Below are positions 1 to 7,260 of a stretch of 40,754 nt of DNA, one piece after another. The notes beneath the pieces were generated by a model that saw only the letters and a list, made by a program, of their open reading frames with translations, was not told the DNA's origin and did not search any database. Made by a program: the position numbers and the translations under genes. Source of the DNA: Thermoflexus hugenholtzii JAD2. GTDB taxonomy: Bacteria > Chloroflexota > Anaerolineae > J036 > Brachytrichaceae. Positions within the stretch are counted from its first letter, which is position 1; every line of letters starts with the position of its first letter. The stretch is taken from the NCBI GenBank assembly GCA_945877855.1, contig CAMDWA010000020.1:1-40754 (forward strand). Direction: 5' to 3'.

Positions 1-28
1 ATCATCCCATTACATGGGATGATGGGAT
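1..28. repeat. Palindrome at the left window edge
   Basis: ATCATCCCAT (1-10) and ATGGGATGAT (14-23) are perfect 10-bp inverted arms around a 3-base loop, followed by a partial direct copy GGGAT. It lies about 40 bp beyond the stop of the minus-strand oxidoreductase. The window cuts it off, so its left extent is unknown. It is probably the right end of one of the palindromic elements found throughout the window. Confidence 0.6.
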
Positions 29-65
29 AGTGGTTTCGACATTACATCTTTTAGATTTTCTCTGT

Positions 66-1142
66 TTAGTGTGAAGATACGAGTATATCGCTGAGCGACA
101 CAACTCGTTTTTGGCGCAACGCTTGTTGTCCCGCTTCAAGCACGGCCACGACTGAGCGTGCATGTGCTGGCCCAGTGATAGGTGTTGCACCGGTTCGCAC
201 ACATTCAAGAAAATGGGCACTTTCTACTTTTAAGGGTTCGGGAAAATCAACGCGGGGTAATAAGACATCCCCGGCGCGTTGTTGCAAACGATAGCTATTC
301 GGCGTATCAAAATCCATGCGCTCCCCCAAACGCGGCACACGGTCAAAACCTTTATCAAAAATAGAGATTTTGTCGTCACCAACATCATCATAAATCACCA
401 TTTTGCGGCTGCCTACCAAGGTCATTTTGCGCACTTTGCCGGGGTCAAGCCAGCTTACTTGCACTTGGGCAATGATGCCATTCGCCCATTGCAAGGTGGC
501 AAATACAATATCTTCGACACCGGGTTGCAAATAATCTTTGCCACTGGCGGTAATGCTGACTGGTAATTCGCCATTCATCCAATGAATGAGAATACTAATA
601 TCATGAGGGGCCAAATTCCACCAAGCATTAACATCATTACGCACTTGCCCAAGGTTAAGGCGTTGTGAATAGATATAGTGCGGTTGACCAATTTCACCGC
701 GATCTAACATGTTTTTTACATAACGGACTGCCCCATTAAACAAAAATGTGTGGCCGACCATGAGCACGCGATTATGTTGGGCTGCCAAAGCCGTTAAGAT
801 ATCGGTTTCGGCCACACTCATGGCGAGTGGTTTTTCAACAAATACATGTTTATTGGCCCCAAGCGCCATTTTAGCCAATGCAAAATGCGAGGCGGCAGGC
901 GTTGCGATCACAACGGCATCTACTTCAGAGTCGGCTAAAACGTCTTCGGCATTGATCACTGTGCGTGTTTTTGGGAAATTGGCTTCGACGTATTGACGCC
1001 GTTCAGCAACTTGATCGGCTAACCATTTCACATGGCAGTTGGGTTGAGATGAGAAATTTCGCAATAGGTTGGGTCCCCAATAGCCACAGCCAATTTGAGC
1101 GAGGGTGAGAATTGAGTTATTCATAAGCTTGGGCACACTCAT
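66..1142 (-). CDS. Gfo/Idh/MocA-family NAD(P)-dependent sugar oxidoreductase
   Basis: A cytoplasmic dehydrogenase, probably oxidising or reducing a nucleotide-linked sugar. The N-terminal Rossmann fold shows GCGYWG at residues 18-23, and the family EKP motif follows at 103-105. H180 in the sequence LAPHDIS matches the usual catalytic-region histidine. The 358-residue length fits the family. A second ATG at 1124 (protein beginning MNNSIL) would put the Rossmann strand closer to the N-terminus, as in most relatives, so the true start may be there. It is transcribed away from the glycosyltransferase at 1225, with an 82-bp gap between them. It is the first of three Gfo/Idh paralogues here and is not part of either amino-sugar set. 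The substrate cannot be read from the sequence; myo-inositol-type or UDP-sugar substrates are both possible. Confidence 0.85.
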   Translation of the reverse strand: MSVPKLMNNSILTLAQIGCGYWGPNLLRNFSSQPNCHVKWLADQVAERRQYVEANFPKTRTVINAEDVLADSEVDAVVIATPAASHFALAKMALGANKHVFVEKPLAMSVAETDILTALAAQHNRVLMVGHTFLFNGAVRYVKNMLDRGEIGQPHYIYSQRLNLGQVRNDVNAWWNLAPHDISILIHWMNGELPVSITASGKDYLQPGVEDIVFATLQWANGIIAQVQVSWLDPGKVRKMTLVGSRKMVIYDDVGDDKISIFDKGFDRVPRLGERMDFDTPNSYRLQQRAGDVLLPRVDFPEPLKVESAHFLECVRTGATPITGPAHARSVVAVLEAGQQALRQKRVVSLSDILVSSH

Positions 1143-1192
1143 TACAAGGGTATGATTATGCCGCGAGTGCAGTTGGTATGATCGAAACCGAC

Positions 1193-1198
1193 TATACT
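1193..1198 (+). promoter_or_regulatory. Possible -10 element for the glycosyltransferase gene run
   Basis: TATACT lies 26 bases before the ATG at 1225, in the gap between divergent genes. No convincing -35 is present at 17 bp; TTGGTA stands 14 bp away. No Shine-Dalgarno sequence precedes the ATG. Confidence 0.3.
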
Positions 1199-1224
1199 TT
1201 GAAAAATTTTGTTTGAAATAAGTT

Positions 1225-2274
1225 ATGCGTGTTCTTCATCTGCCCCAAAATATTGCGGCACAAATTACAATAACAGTTCGGGCACTACGTGAAAATGGGG
1301 TTCAGGCGCGAGGCATTTCACCTAGATTTGTCATTATGCCGAATGATGTGGTCGAGTTTATCCCCGATTTTCCAAAAGTAACCGCAAAAAGTGCCCCATT
1401 GGTTTGGGCAACAACCCATTTAGCCCGCACTAAAAAGGTATTGCAGGCGATTATGTGGGCCGATGTGGTTCATTGGCATTTTCAGCCTGCCTTGTTAATG
1501 GCGCTTGATTTATGGGTGGCAAAAGCCTTAAAAAAACGGGTTTGTGTCGAGTTTTGGGGTTCGGAAATTCGTATTCCTCAAATTGAGGTCAAAGTAAACC
1601 CATATTATGCCAAAGTTTGGCAACAAGGCGCATACCCGACTGAAAGTGAAGCGCAGTCATTGCGAGCACAACGTCGGTTTGCTCAAATTTGCCCAACTGT
1701 GTTTGTGCCCGATGTGCAAATGTTAAGTTATGTTAATCGCGCCTTATTGCCCGATGTGCGTATTCTTGAACGACGCATTTGTTTGCAAGATTATGAGGTT
1801 GCATATCCTGGTTTAAATAAGCCTAAACCAGTGGTGATGCATGTCCCTAGCCTGCCAATTGTGAAAGGAACCCCAGCCGTGGAGGCGGCAGTGGCGGCAC
1901 TGGCGCAAAAATTTGATTTTGAATATCGCTCGATGACTGGTGTTACGTATGACAAAGCAATGCAAGCGATGGCTGAGTGTGATATTTATGTCGATCAATT
2001 GGTGCTAGGTGTATTTGGCCTTGCCGCAATTCAGGCGATGGCTTATGGTAAGCCGGTGGTTTGTTATATGCTTCCGGCGATGCGAGCGGCTTTGCCAGAT
2101 ATGCCAATTATTGATGCGACACAGGAAAATTTGCCGGAGGTGTTAGAACGGTTAATTAAAAATCCTCAATTGCGCTATGAAATTGGCTTAAAAAGCCGTG
2201 CTTGGGTAGAACAGCATCATAATGCGCATAAAATTGCGGGCGAATTGATCAAGATCTATTCAGAGCGAAAATGA
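1225..2274 (+). CDS. Glycosyltransferase, GT-B fold (GT4-like)
   Basis: Probably transfers a sugar from an activated donor during surface-glycan assembly at the cytoplasmic face of the membrane. The 349 residues show the two-lobed GT-B pattern. The N-terminal half carries HWHFQPALL and EFWGSEIR. The C-terminal half has MHVPSLPIVKGT, then a donor-site-like stretch CDIYVDQLVLGVFGLAAIQA with A(Y)GKPVV after it, as in GT4 enzymes. The C-terminus KSRAWVEQHH also matches family members. The classical E-x7-E motif is degenerate, because the first glutamate position is replaced within the VLGVFG region. No membrane segment is seen. It begins a plus-strand run of seven genes. The ATG is chosen because the protein begins MRVLHLPQ, typical of this fold. 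Donor and acceptor are unknown. Confidence 0.82.
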   Translation: MRVLHLPQNIAAQITITVRALRENGVQARGISPRFVIMPNDVVEFIPDFPKVTAKSAPLVWATTHLARTKKVLQAIMWADVVHWHFQPALLMALDLWVAKALKKRVCVEFWGSEIRIPQIEVKVNPYYAKVWQQGAYPTESEAQSLRAQRRFAQICPTVFVPDVQMLSYVNRALLPDVRILERRICLQDYEVAYPGLNKPKPVVMHVPSLPIVKGTPAVEAAVAALAQKFDFEYRSMTGVTYDKAMQAMAECDIYVDQLVLGVFGLAAIQAMAYGKPVVCYMLPAMRAALPDMPIIDATQENLPEVLERLIKNPQLRYEIGLKSRAWVEQHHNAHKIAGELIKIYSERK

Positions 2275-2341
2275 CGACATTGCTATTTTAGACGGGCAAA
2301 AATTGATTTTGTTGCCGACAATAACGGATAAAAAAATAAAA

Positions 2342-3403
2342 ATGATGAAAATTGCGTATGTCGCCCATATGAATACCTCGCCCGAAGACGGCGTGGTGAA
2401 GAAAGTCATTGATCATGTTCGTCAATGGGAGAAGGCTGGGCATGTCGTGCAGCTCTTTTTAGTGTCGCGCACTGGGGTGGTTTGTGACGCATTGAAGCCA
2501 TTGAACCCTCGTGTTTATATTTCGACACGGCATTACCATGCGTTGGGTCGCTTAACAATAATGGGTATGCATATCAGCCAATGGCGCCCTGATATTGTGT
2601 ATGGGCGAGTGGGCATGTTTTTGCCATATATGTTGTTTTTGCCGCGTAAAACCCCATTTGTAATCGAAGTAAATGGCAACCAGCTTGTTGAATATAAGGT
2701 GACTGAAACCCAACGCGCATATGCGTATTTTGTGCGCACTCGCAATTTGATGCTACGCCGGGCCGCAGGGTTTGTATGTGTGGCTCATTACCTCGATGAT
2801 CTCTATCGACCTTATCAAAAGCCAACGGTTGTGATTAGCAATGGCATTGACTTGGCCAAATATCAAGTTTTGCCCGTTTCGAGTGAGACAAAACCCCACT
2901 TAATTTATGTGGGGTCGCATCAGGCTTGGCAGGGGATCGAGCAGATGTTTGCCTTGGCGCGACGTTTTCCTGATTGGCATTTCGATTTGGTGGGGATTAA
3001 TGGCGAAGGCTTAGAGATTCCACCCAATGTGATTTGTTACGGATTTAAACCTTTTAAGGAATATGTGTCTTTGATGGCGCGGGCGCACGTGGCGATTGGG
3101 GCGTTGGCGACATCGGTGCGCGGCACACCAGAATCGAGTTTGTTGAAAGTGCGTGAATATTTGGCAAATGGCTTGCCGATTATTTTGCCAGCCCCAGATA
3201 CTGATTTTATTGAGCCGGTGTCATTTATATACAAGTCGTCTTCAGAATTTAATTCAGAAGATAATTATGTCGGATTGAGCAACTTTGTGCAAGTGTGGAT
3301 GGGGCAGCGTGTGCCCCGTGAAAGTATTATGCATATCGATGCAGGTAAAAAAGAAGCTAGCAGATTAGCATTTTTTGAGCAGGTTTTGCGACCTGCTTTG
3401 TAA
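2342..3403 (+). CDS. Glycosyltransferase, GT-B fold
   Basis: A second glycosyltransferase in the run, 353 residues from the ATG at 2342. A neighbouring ATG at 2345 is equally possible. An upstream TTG at 2303 would add only a lysine-rich tail and is not favoured. The N-terminus KIAYVAHMNTSPEDGVVKKV is a typical Rossmann strand plus glycine loop. VISNGIDLAKY near the middle is the characteristic linker of GT4 enzymes, followed by LIYVGSHQAWQGIEQM. The late segment ESSLLKVREYLANGLPIILP corresponds to the donor-binding E-x7-E region, with acidic residues altered. The gap to the previous gene is 67 bp. No membrane segment is seen. It likely extends the same glycan as its neighbour; substrate unknown. 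Confidence 0.85.
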   Translation: MMKIAYVAHMNTSPEDGVVKKVIDHVRQWEKAGHVVQLFLVSRTGVVCDALKPLNPRVYISTRHYHALGRLTIMGMHISQWRPDIVYGRVGMFLPYMLFLPRKTPFVIEVNGNQLVEYKVTETQRAYAYFVRTRNLMLRRAAGFVCVAHYLDDLYRPYQKPTVVISNGIDLAKYQVLPVSSETKPHLIYVGSHQAWQGIEQMFALARRFPDWHFDLVGINGEGLEIPPNVICYGFKPFKEYVSLMARAHVAIGALATSVRGTPESSLLKVREYLANGLPIILPAPDTDFIEPVSFIYKSSSEFNSEDNYVGLSNFVQVWMGQRVPRESIMHIDAGKKEASRLAFFEQVLRPAL

Positions 3404-3404
3404 T

Positions 3405-4406
3405 ATGAAGACGATACGTGTTTTAGTTGTGGGTGGGGCCGGCTATATTGGCAGCGTTACTGCCGCTAAATTAGTTGAGCAAGGTTATCAAGTTTCGATT
3501 TTTGATAATCTGAGTACAGGGCATATCCAAGCAATCCCGCAAACGGCCGCTTTTTATTTGGGAGATTTAAAAGATTCTGATCGTATTAACGCGGTTATCG
3601 CTGAAGTTGCGCCGGATATCGTTTTTCATTTTGCCGCATTGGCAGAAGTTGGTGAATCGATGCGGAACCCAACTTTATATTATCGCGAAAATGTTGGAAA
3701 TTCGATTAACCTTTTTGAGGCATGCGTTGCAAATGGCGTAAAAAAGATTATATTTTCCTCGACTTGTACCGTATATCCGGCGACACAAACCGCAATTACC
3801 GATGAATCGACCTTATTGCCCCAGAATAGTTATGGTGAGACCAAATTAGCCGTTGAAAAGATGTTGCATTGGTTTCAATCTGCCTATGGTTTTCGCTACG
3901 CGGTGTTGCGTTATTTTAATGCGTGTGGGGCCTATGGTGTGTTGGGTGAAGATCATACCCCAGAGTCGCATCTCATCCCATTGGTGTTACAAACTGCATT
4001 AGGCCGACGTTCACATATTGAGATCTATGGGACTGATTATGACACTGATGATGGGACTTGCATTCGTGATTATGTGCATGTCGCTGATTTGGCCGATGCG
4101 CATTTACTCGCAGTTCAGTATTTAGATCAGCACTCCAATATTACGTGTAATTTAGGAAGTGGGTCAGGGTATTCAGTGCGTGAAGTCATTGATGCCGTGA
4201 TTCAGGTCACGGGTAATCATTTTCAAGTTGTTGAAAGCGCACGGCGTAAAGGCGACCCATCGCGTCTTGTCGGGCAGTCTATAACTGCTCAACGCGAATT
4301 AGGGTGGATTCCGAAGCGTAGTAAATTAACTGAAATTGTTAGTACGGCTTATGAATGGATGTGTCAGCATCCCAGTGGATATACTGGAGGAAATGGTAAT
4401 ATTTAA
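3405..4406 (+). CDS. galE: UDP-glucose 4-epimerase
   Basis: Interconverts UDP-glucose and UDP-galactose (or the HexNAc forms) in the cytoplasm, supplying galactose-type donors. An extended short-chain dehydrogenase of 333 residues. The NAD-binding motif GGAGYIG is at 10-16, the serine/threonine region FSSTCTVYP at 117-125, and the catalytic pair is Y143/K147 in YGETK. RYFNACGA and CIRDYVHVADLADAH are hallmark GalE stretches. The ATG at 3405 lies within TAATATG, directly after the previous stop at 3403. A TTG start at 3375 would overlap the previous gene and is rejected. The stop TAA at 4404-4406 coincides with the first bases of a heptad palindrome that fills the whole gap to the next gene. 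GalE versus a UDP-GlcNAc 4-epimerase cannot be settled from sequence alone. Confidence 0.92.
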   Translation: MKTIRVLVVGGAGYIGSVTAAKLVEQGYQVSIFDNLSTGHIQAIPQTAAFYLGDLKDSDRINAVIAEVAPDIVFHFAALAEVGESMRNPTLYYRENVGNSINLFEACVANGVKKIIFSSTCTVYPATQTAITDESTLLPQNSYGETKLAVEKMLHWFQSAYGFRYAVLRYFNACGAYGVLGEDHTPESHLIPLVLQTALGRRSHIEIYGTDYDTDDGTCIRDYVHVADLADAHLLAVQYLDQHSNITCNLGSGSGYSVREVIDAVIQVTGNHFQVVESARRKGDPSRLVGQSITAQRELGWIPKRSKLTEIVSTAYEWMCQHPSGYTGGNGNI

Positions 4407-4570
4407 TGGTTAGTGGTTAGTGGTTAGTGGTTAATGGTTAGTGGTTAATGGTTAATGAACAACCAATTATTAACTATTAACCGTTAATCATTAATTATTA
4501 ACCATTAACCATTAACCATTAACCATTAACCATTAACCATTAACCATTAACCATTAACCATTAACCATTA
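4404..4570. repeat. Heptad palindrome, TTAATGG / TTAACCA words
   Basis: The left arm (about 4404-4457) repeats TTAGTGG and TTAATGG every 7 bases. A spacer of about 10 bases follows. The right arm (about 4467-4570) repeats TTAACCA, the reverse-complement word family, about fourteen times. The element starts inside the galE stop codon and ends 2 bases before the next ATG, so it is the entire intergenic region. The arms are unequal: the right one is longer and nearly uniform, while the left mixes AGTGG and AATGG units, suggesting later tandem expansion on the right. The same word recurs at 30842-30907. Confidence 0.95.
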
Positions 4571-4572
4571 TT

Positions 4573-5748
4573 ATGTCATTTATCGAAGTTTCCATAGTGA
4601 TGCCTTGTCTTAATGAGGCTGACACCGTTGCAGTATGTGTACAAAAAGCTTGCAAGGCACTACATGATGCGCAAATTGTAGGCGAGGTGGTAGTGGCAGA
4701 TAATGGCAGTACCGACGGCTCACAAAAATTAGCACAACAGGCTGGCGCTAGGGTGGTGCCCGTCGCCCTTAAAGGTTATGGGAATGCCTTAATGGGCGGT
4801 ATCGAAGCTGCATACGGGCGCTACATCATTATGGGCGATGCGGACGATAGTTATGATTTTTTGCAAACCCCCCGTTTTGTTGAGAAATTACGCGAAGGGT
4901 ATGATATTGTGCAAGGATGTCGTTTGCCCTCTGGTGGTGGACAAGTGATGCCGGGCGCAATGCCTGTTTTACATCGTTGGTTTGGCAACCCCATGTTTTC
5001 GTTTTTAGCGCGTTGGTGGTTTCGTGCTCCCATTCATGATATTTATTGTGGCTTGCGTGGATTTAGCAAAGATTGGTATGTGCAACTGAATCAACGGTGT
5101 GTTGGGATGGAATTTGCGACTGAAATGATTATTAAATCGAGCCTGATGAAGGCTAAGATCGCTGAGATTCCTATTACGCTTCATCCTGATGGACGTAAAG
5201 CACATCCCCCACATTTGCGCACTTTTCGAGATGGCTGGCGCACCTTGCGATTCTTTTTAATGTATACGCCGCGTTGGTTGTTTTTGTTGCCGGGCGTGTT
5301 ATTGATGTTATTGGGTTGTCTTGGCTATGGAGTGGCATTTCTCCCTTTAATTTTGCCATTGCCGCTATTCTTGGCTTCAGGGTTTGATTTGAGTTTTTTG
5401 CTGATTGCTAGCCTGATGTTAATATGTGGTTATCAATCGGTTTGGTTTAGCATTTTTGCCAAAACATTTGCTGTGATGGAAGATTTGATGCCAGAAAGCC
5501 CTGGTTATCAGCTTTTTTTTAGGTATGCCACCATCGAACGGGGAATTGTGCTTGCGTTAGGGATTTTAATTATTGGCTTGGGGTTAATCTTTGGCGCGTT
5601 AAGCGGCTGGGCAACCGCAACTGTGAATTCTGGCGATATGGGATCTAAAATTAGCCTGCTTATTGCAGGCGTTACCATTGTGGCCGTGGGATTTCAGACA
5701 ATGCTTTCTAGTTTTTTTGTTAGTTTGTTGGGGTTAAAACGGCGTTAA
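4573..5748 (+). CDS. Family 2 glycosyltransferase with C-terminal membrane segments
   Basis: Probably transfers a sugar from a nucleotide donor to polyprenyl phosphate or a membrane glycolipid. The first 230 residues are a GT-A domain: VSIVMPCLNEADTV at 6-19, ADNGSTDGS at 42-50, and the metal-binding stretch DADDSYDF at 89-96. The C-terminal 160 residues contain about four hydrophobic helices (roughly 232-262, 268-292, 320-345, 360-388), so the enzyme is anchored. This arrangement resembles DPM1-like GT2 proteins of many bacteria. The ATG stands 2 bases after the heptad palindrome, without a Shine-Dalgarno sequence. Only 2 bases separate its stop from the next start, so the two genes are almost certainly co-transcribed. 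Confidence 0.88.
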   Translation: MSFIEVSIVMPCLNEADTVAVCVQKACKALHDAQIVGEVVVADNGSTDGSQKLAQQAGARVVPVALKGYGNALMGGIEAAYGRYIIMGDADDSYDFLQTPRFVEKLREGYDIVQGCRLPSGGGQVMPGAMPVLHRWFGNPMFSFLARWWFRAPIHDIYCGLRGFSKDWYVQLNQRCVGMEFATEMIIKSSLMKAKIAEIPITLHPDGRKAHPPHLRTFRDGWRTLRFFLMYTPRWLFLLPGVLLMLLGCLGYGVAFLPLILPLPLFLASGFDLSFLLIASLMLICGYQSVWFSIFAKTFAVMEDLMPESPGYQLFFRYATIERGIVLALGILIIGLGLIFGALSGWATATVNSGDMGSKISLLIAGVTIVAVGFQTMLSSFFVSLLGLKRR

Positions 5749-5750
5749 CG

Positions 5751-6344
5751 ATGATACAACAGCTACATCAACAACATGTTCATACCAGAAGGGTGCGCAT
5801 TCTTGCGCAGCATCTTGCTAAGTTAATTCCACAACATGCCGCTGTTTTAGATGTTGGTTGTGGCGATGGGTTATTGGCAAGCCTTGTGCAACAGTTGCGC
5901 CCTGATATCAGTATTAGCGGCATTGAAGTGCTGGTGCGAAATCAAACAGCAATTCCGATTATGCCATTTGATGGTGAACATATTCCTTCAGCCGATCATA
6001 GTGTCGATGTTGTGATGTTTGTCGATGTATTACACCACACTCGTGATCAAATGGTGCTATTACGTGAGGCTAAACGGGTTGCACGGCAATGCATTTTAAT
6101 TAAAGATCATACCTGTGATGGGTTATTTGCCAACTCAACTTTGCGTTTTATGGATTGGGTAGGGAATGCAGCTTATGGTGTCGCCTTGCCTTATAACTAT
6201 TGGTCTGAGGCGAAATGGCGTGAATCTTTTAATAGGCTATCACTGACCATAAAGTCTTGGGATCAATCTTTAGGCCTATATCCATTGCCCGCTTCACTGT
6301 TATTTGAGCGAAGATTGCATGTGATTACAAAATTACAAGTTTGA
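5751..6344 (+). CDS. Class I SAM-dependent methyltransferase
   Basis: A small methyltransferase (197 residues) with the SAM-binding motif VLDVGCGDG at 32-40. The acidic loop is followed by FDGEHIPSADHSVDVVMFVDVLHH, the usual motif IV/post-IV region of the UbiE/Methyltransf_11 type. No membrane segment is seen. It starts 2 bases after the GT2 gene. In this setting it could O-methylate a sugar, modify a lipid carrier, or act on a precursor. The acceptor cannot be inferred. No Shine-Dalgarno site is visible before the ATG. Confidence 0.85.
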   Translation: MIQQLHQQHVHTRRVRILAQHLAKLIPQHAAVLDVGCGDGLLASLVQQLRPDISISGIEVLVRNQTAIPIMPFDGEHIPSADHSVDVVMFVDVLHHTRDQMVLLREAKRVARQCILIKDHTCDGLFANSTLRFMDWVGNAAYGVALPYNYWSEAKWRESFNRLSLTIKSWDQSLGLYPLPASLLFERRLHVITKLQV

Positions 6345-6402
6345 AATAATATTGAACCCTAGACGGCTTTAACCCGTATAAGGTTTTACACAGTAACGAT
6401 TT

Positions 6403-7050
6403 ATGTCTAATATCAATCCATGGGAGCAAGCTTATTTGCGGTTTGAGACTCCTGAAGAAGAGATAGAGAAATTTATTGGACGTTTAAATCAACTTGGGCA
6501 AAAAGAATGGCCCCGTGATTTAAAAATAATTGAAATATTTTGCGGGCGCGGCAATGGGCTAATTGCATTAAAACGTTTGGGCTTTACCAATTTAATGGGG
6601 GTTGACCTTTCACCAGCGTTACTTAAGTCCTATCAAGGGGATTCTGCTTTATGTGCGTCAGATTGCCGCTGGTTACCGTTGGCAGATGGCAGTTGTGACA
6701 TGGTAATTGTGCAAGGTGGGTTACATCATCTGCCTGTTTTGCCCGATGATCTTGAGTTAACACTAGCCGAAGTGAAGCGTGCTTTACGCCCGGGTGGTAA
6801 ATTTGTGATGGTCGAACCATGGCTGACACCATTTTTACGTGTCATTCATTTTTTGAGTGAGCAGCGTATTGTGCGGAGGTTGTCTAAGAAATTTGATGCG
6901 TTTGCAACGATGGTGCATTATGAGCGTGAGACTTATTTTAGTTGGCTGGGGCAGCCTGAGAAGCTATTAGTAGTATTTAGGCGGCATTTTTCTGAGGTTT
7001 TTTTTCGAAAGCAATATGGGAAGGTGCTGTTTGTTGGATATAGTAGTTGA
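6403..7050 (+). CDS. Class I SAM-dependent methyltransferase
   Basis: A second methyltransferase of 215 residues, following 58 bp after the first. Motif I reads IIEIFCGRGNGL at 42-53, with cysteine-glycine-arginine in place of the more common GCGTG. MGVDLSPALL and MVIVQGGLHHLP supply motifs II and IV. RPGGKFVMVEPW marks post-motif strand 5. It is cytoplasmic and soluble. It shares its fold with the gene before it but little sequence, so the two probably have different acceptors. A 210-bp AT-rich gap follows, which separates it from the membrane protein at 7261. Confidence 0.85.
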   Translation: MSNINPWEQAYLRFETPEEEIEKFIGRLNQLGQKEWPRDLKIIEIFCGRGNGLIALKRLGFTNLMGVDLSPALLKSYQGDSALCASDCRWLPLADGSCDMVIVQGGLHHLPVLPDDLELTLAEVKRALRPGGKFVMVEPWLTPFLRVIHFLSEQRIVRRLSKKFDAFATMVHYERETYFSWLGQPEKLLVVFRRHFSEVFFRKQYGKVLFVGYSS

Positions 7051-7153
7051 TTTATTATCTTTGATAATTAATTAAAAATGATTTAATCGAGGGTTTTGCT
7101 GACTTTATCGAAACACTTAATCTTTGGATGTTGAGCATTTACGCGGTTATAAA

Positions 7154-7237
7154 TTTAGCGAAGCTTATATTTATGGTGCTAAACCTTAACTGGTTAATAA
7201 CCGGCTAAAACTTCAAATTCCAAAATTCCTCGCTAAA
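7154..7237. repeat. Weak bipartite inverted repeat in a 210-bp gap
   Basis: The gap 7051-7260 has no gene. TTTAGCGA (7154-7161) faces TCGCTAAA (7230-7237), enclosing a smaller inner palindrome around CTGGTTAATAACCGG. The outer arms resemble TTTAGCCG/CGGCTAAA at 22313-22389. The arms are short, so chance is possible. Confidence 0.3.
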
Positions 7238-7260
7238 GTTTGTGGGACTCAATTAAGTAA

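Noticed and set aside
3375-3404. Earlier TTG start for galE
   Set aside because: It would overlap the preceding glycosyltransferase by 29 bases and adds no recognisable sequence; the ATG at 3405 directly precedes the NAD-binding strand.
4404-4570. CRISPR array or telomere-like repeat
   Set aside because: The unit is 7 bp, without spacers of constant length, and the two halves are inverted. No cas gene is near. The TTAACC-type word also looks like telomere repeats but pairs with its own reverse complement.
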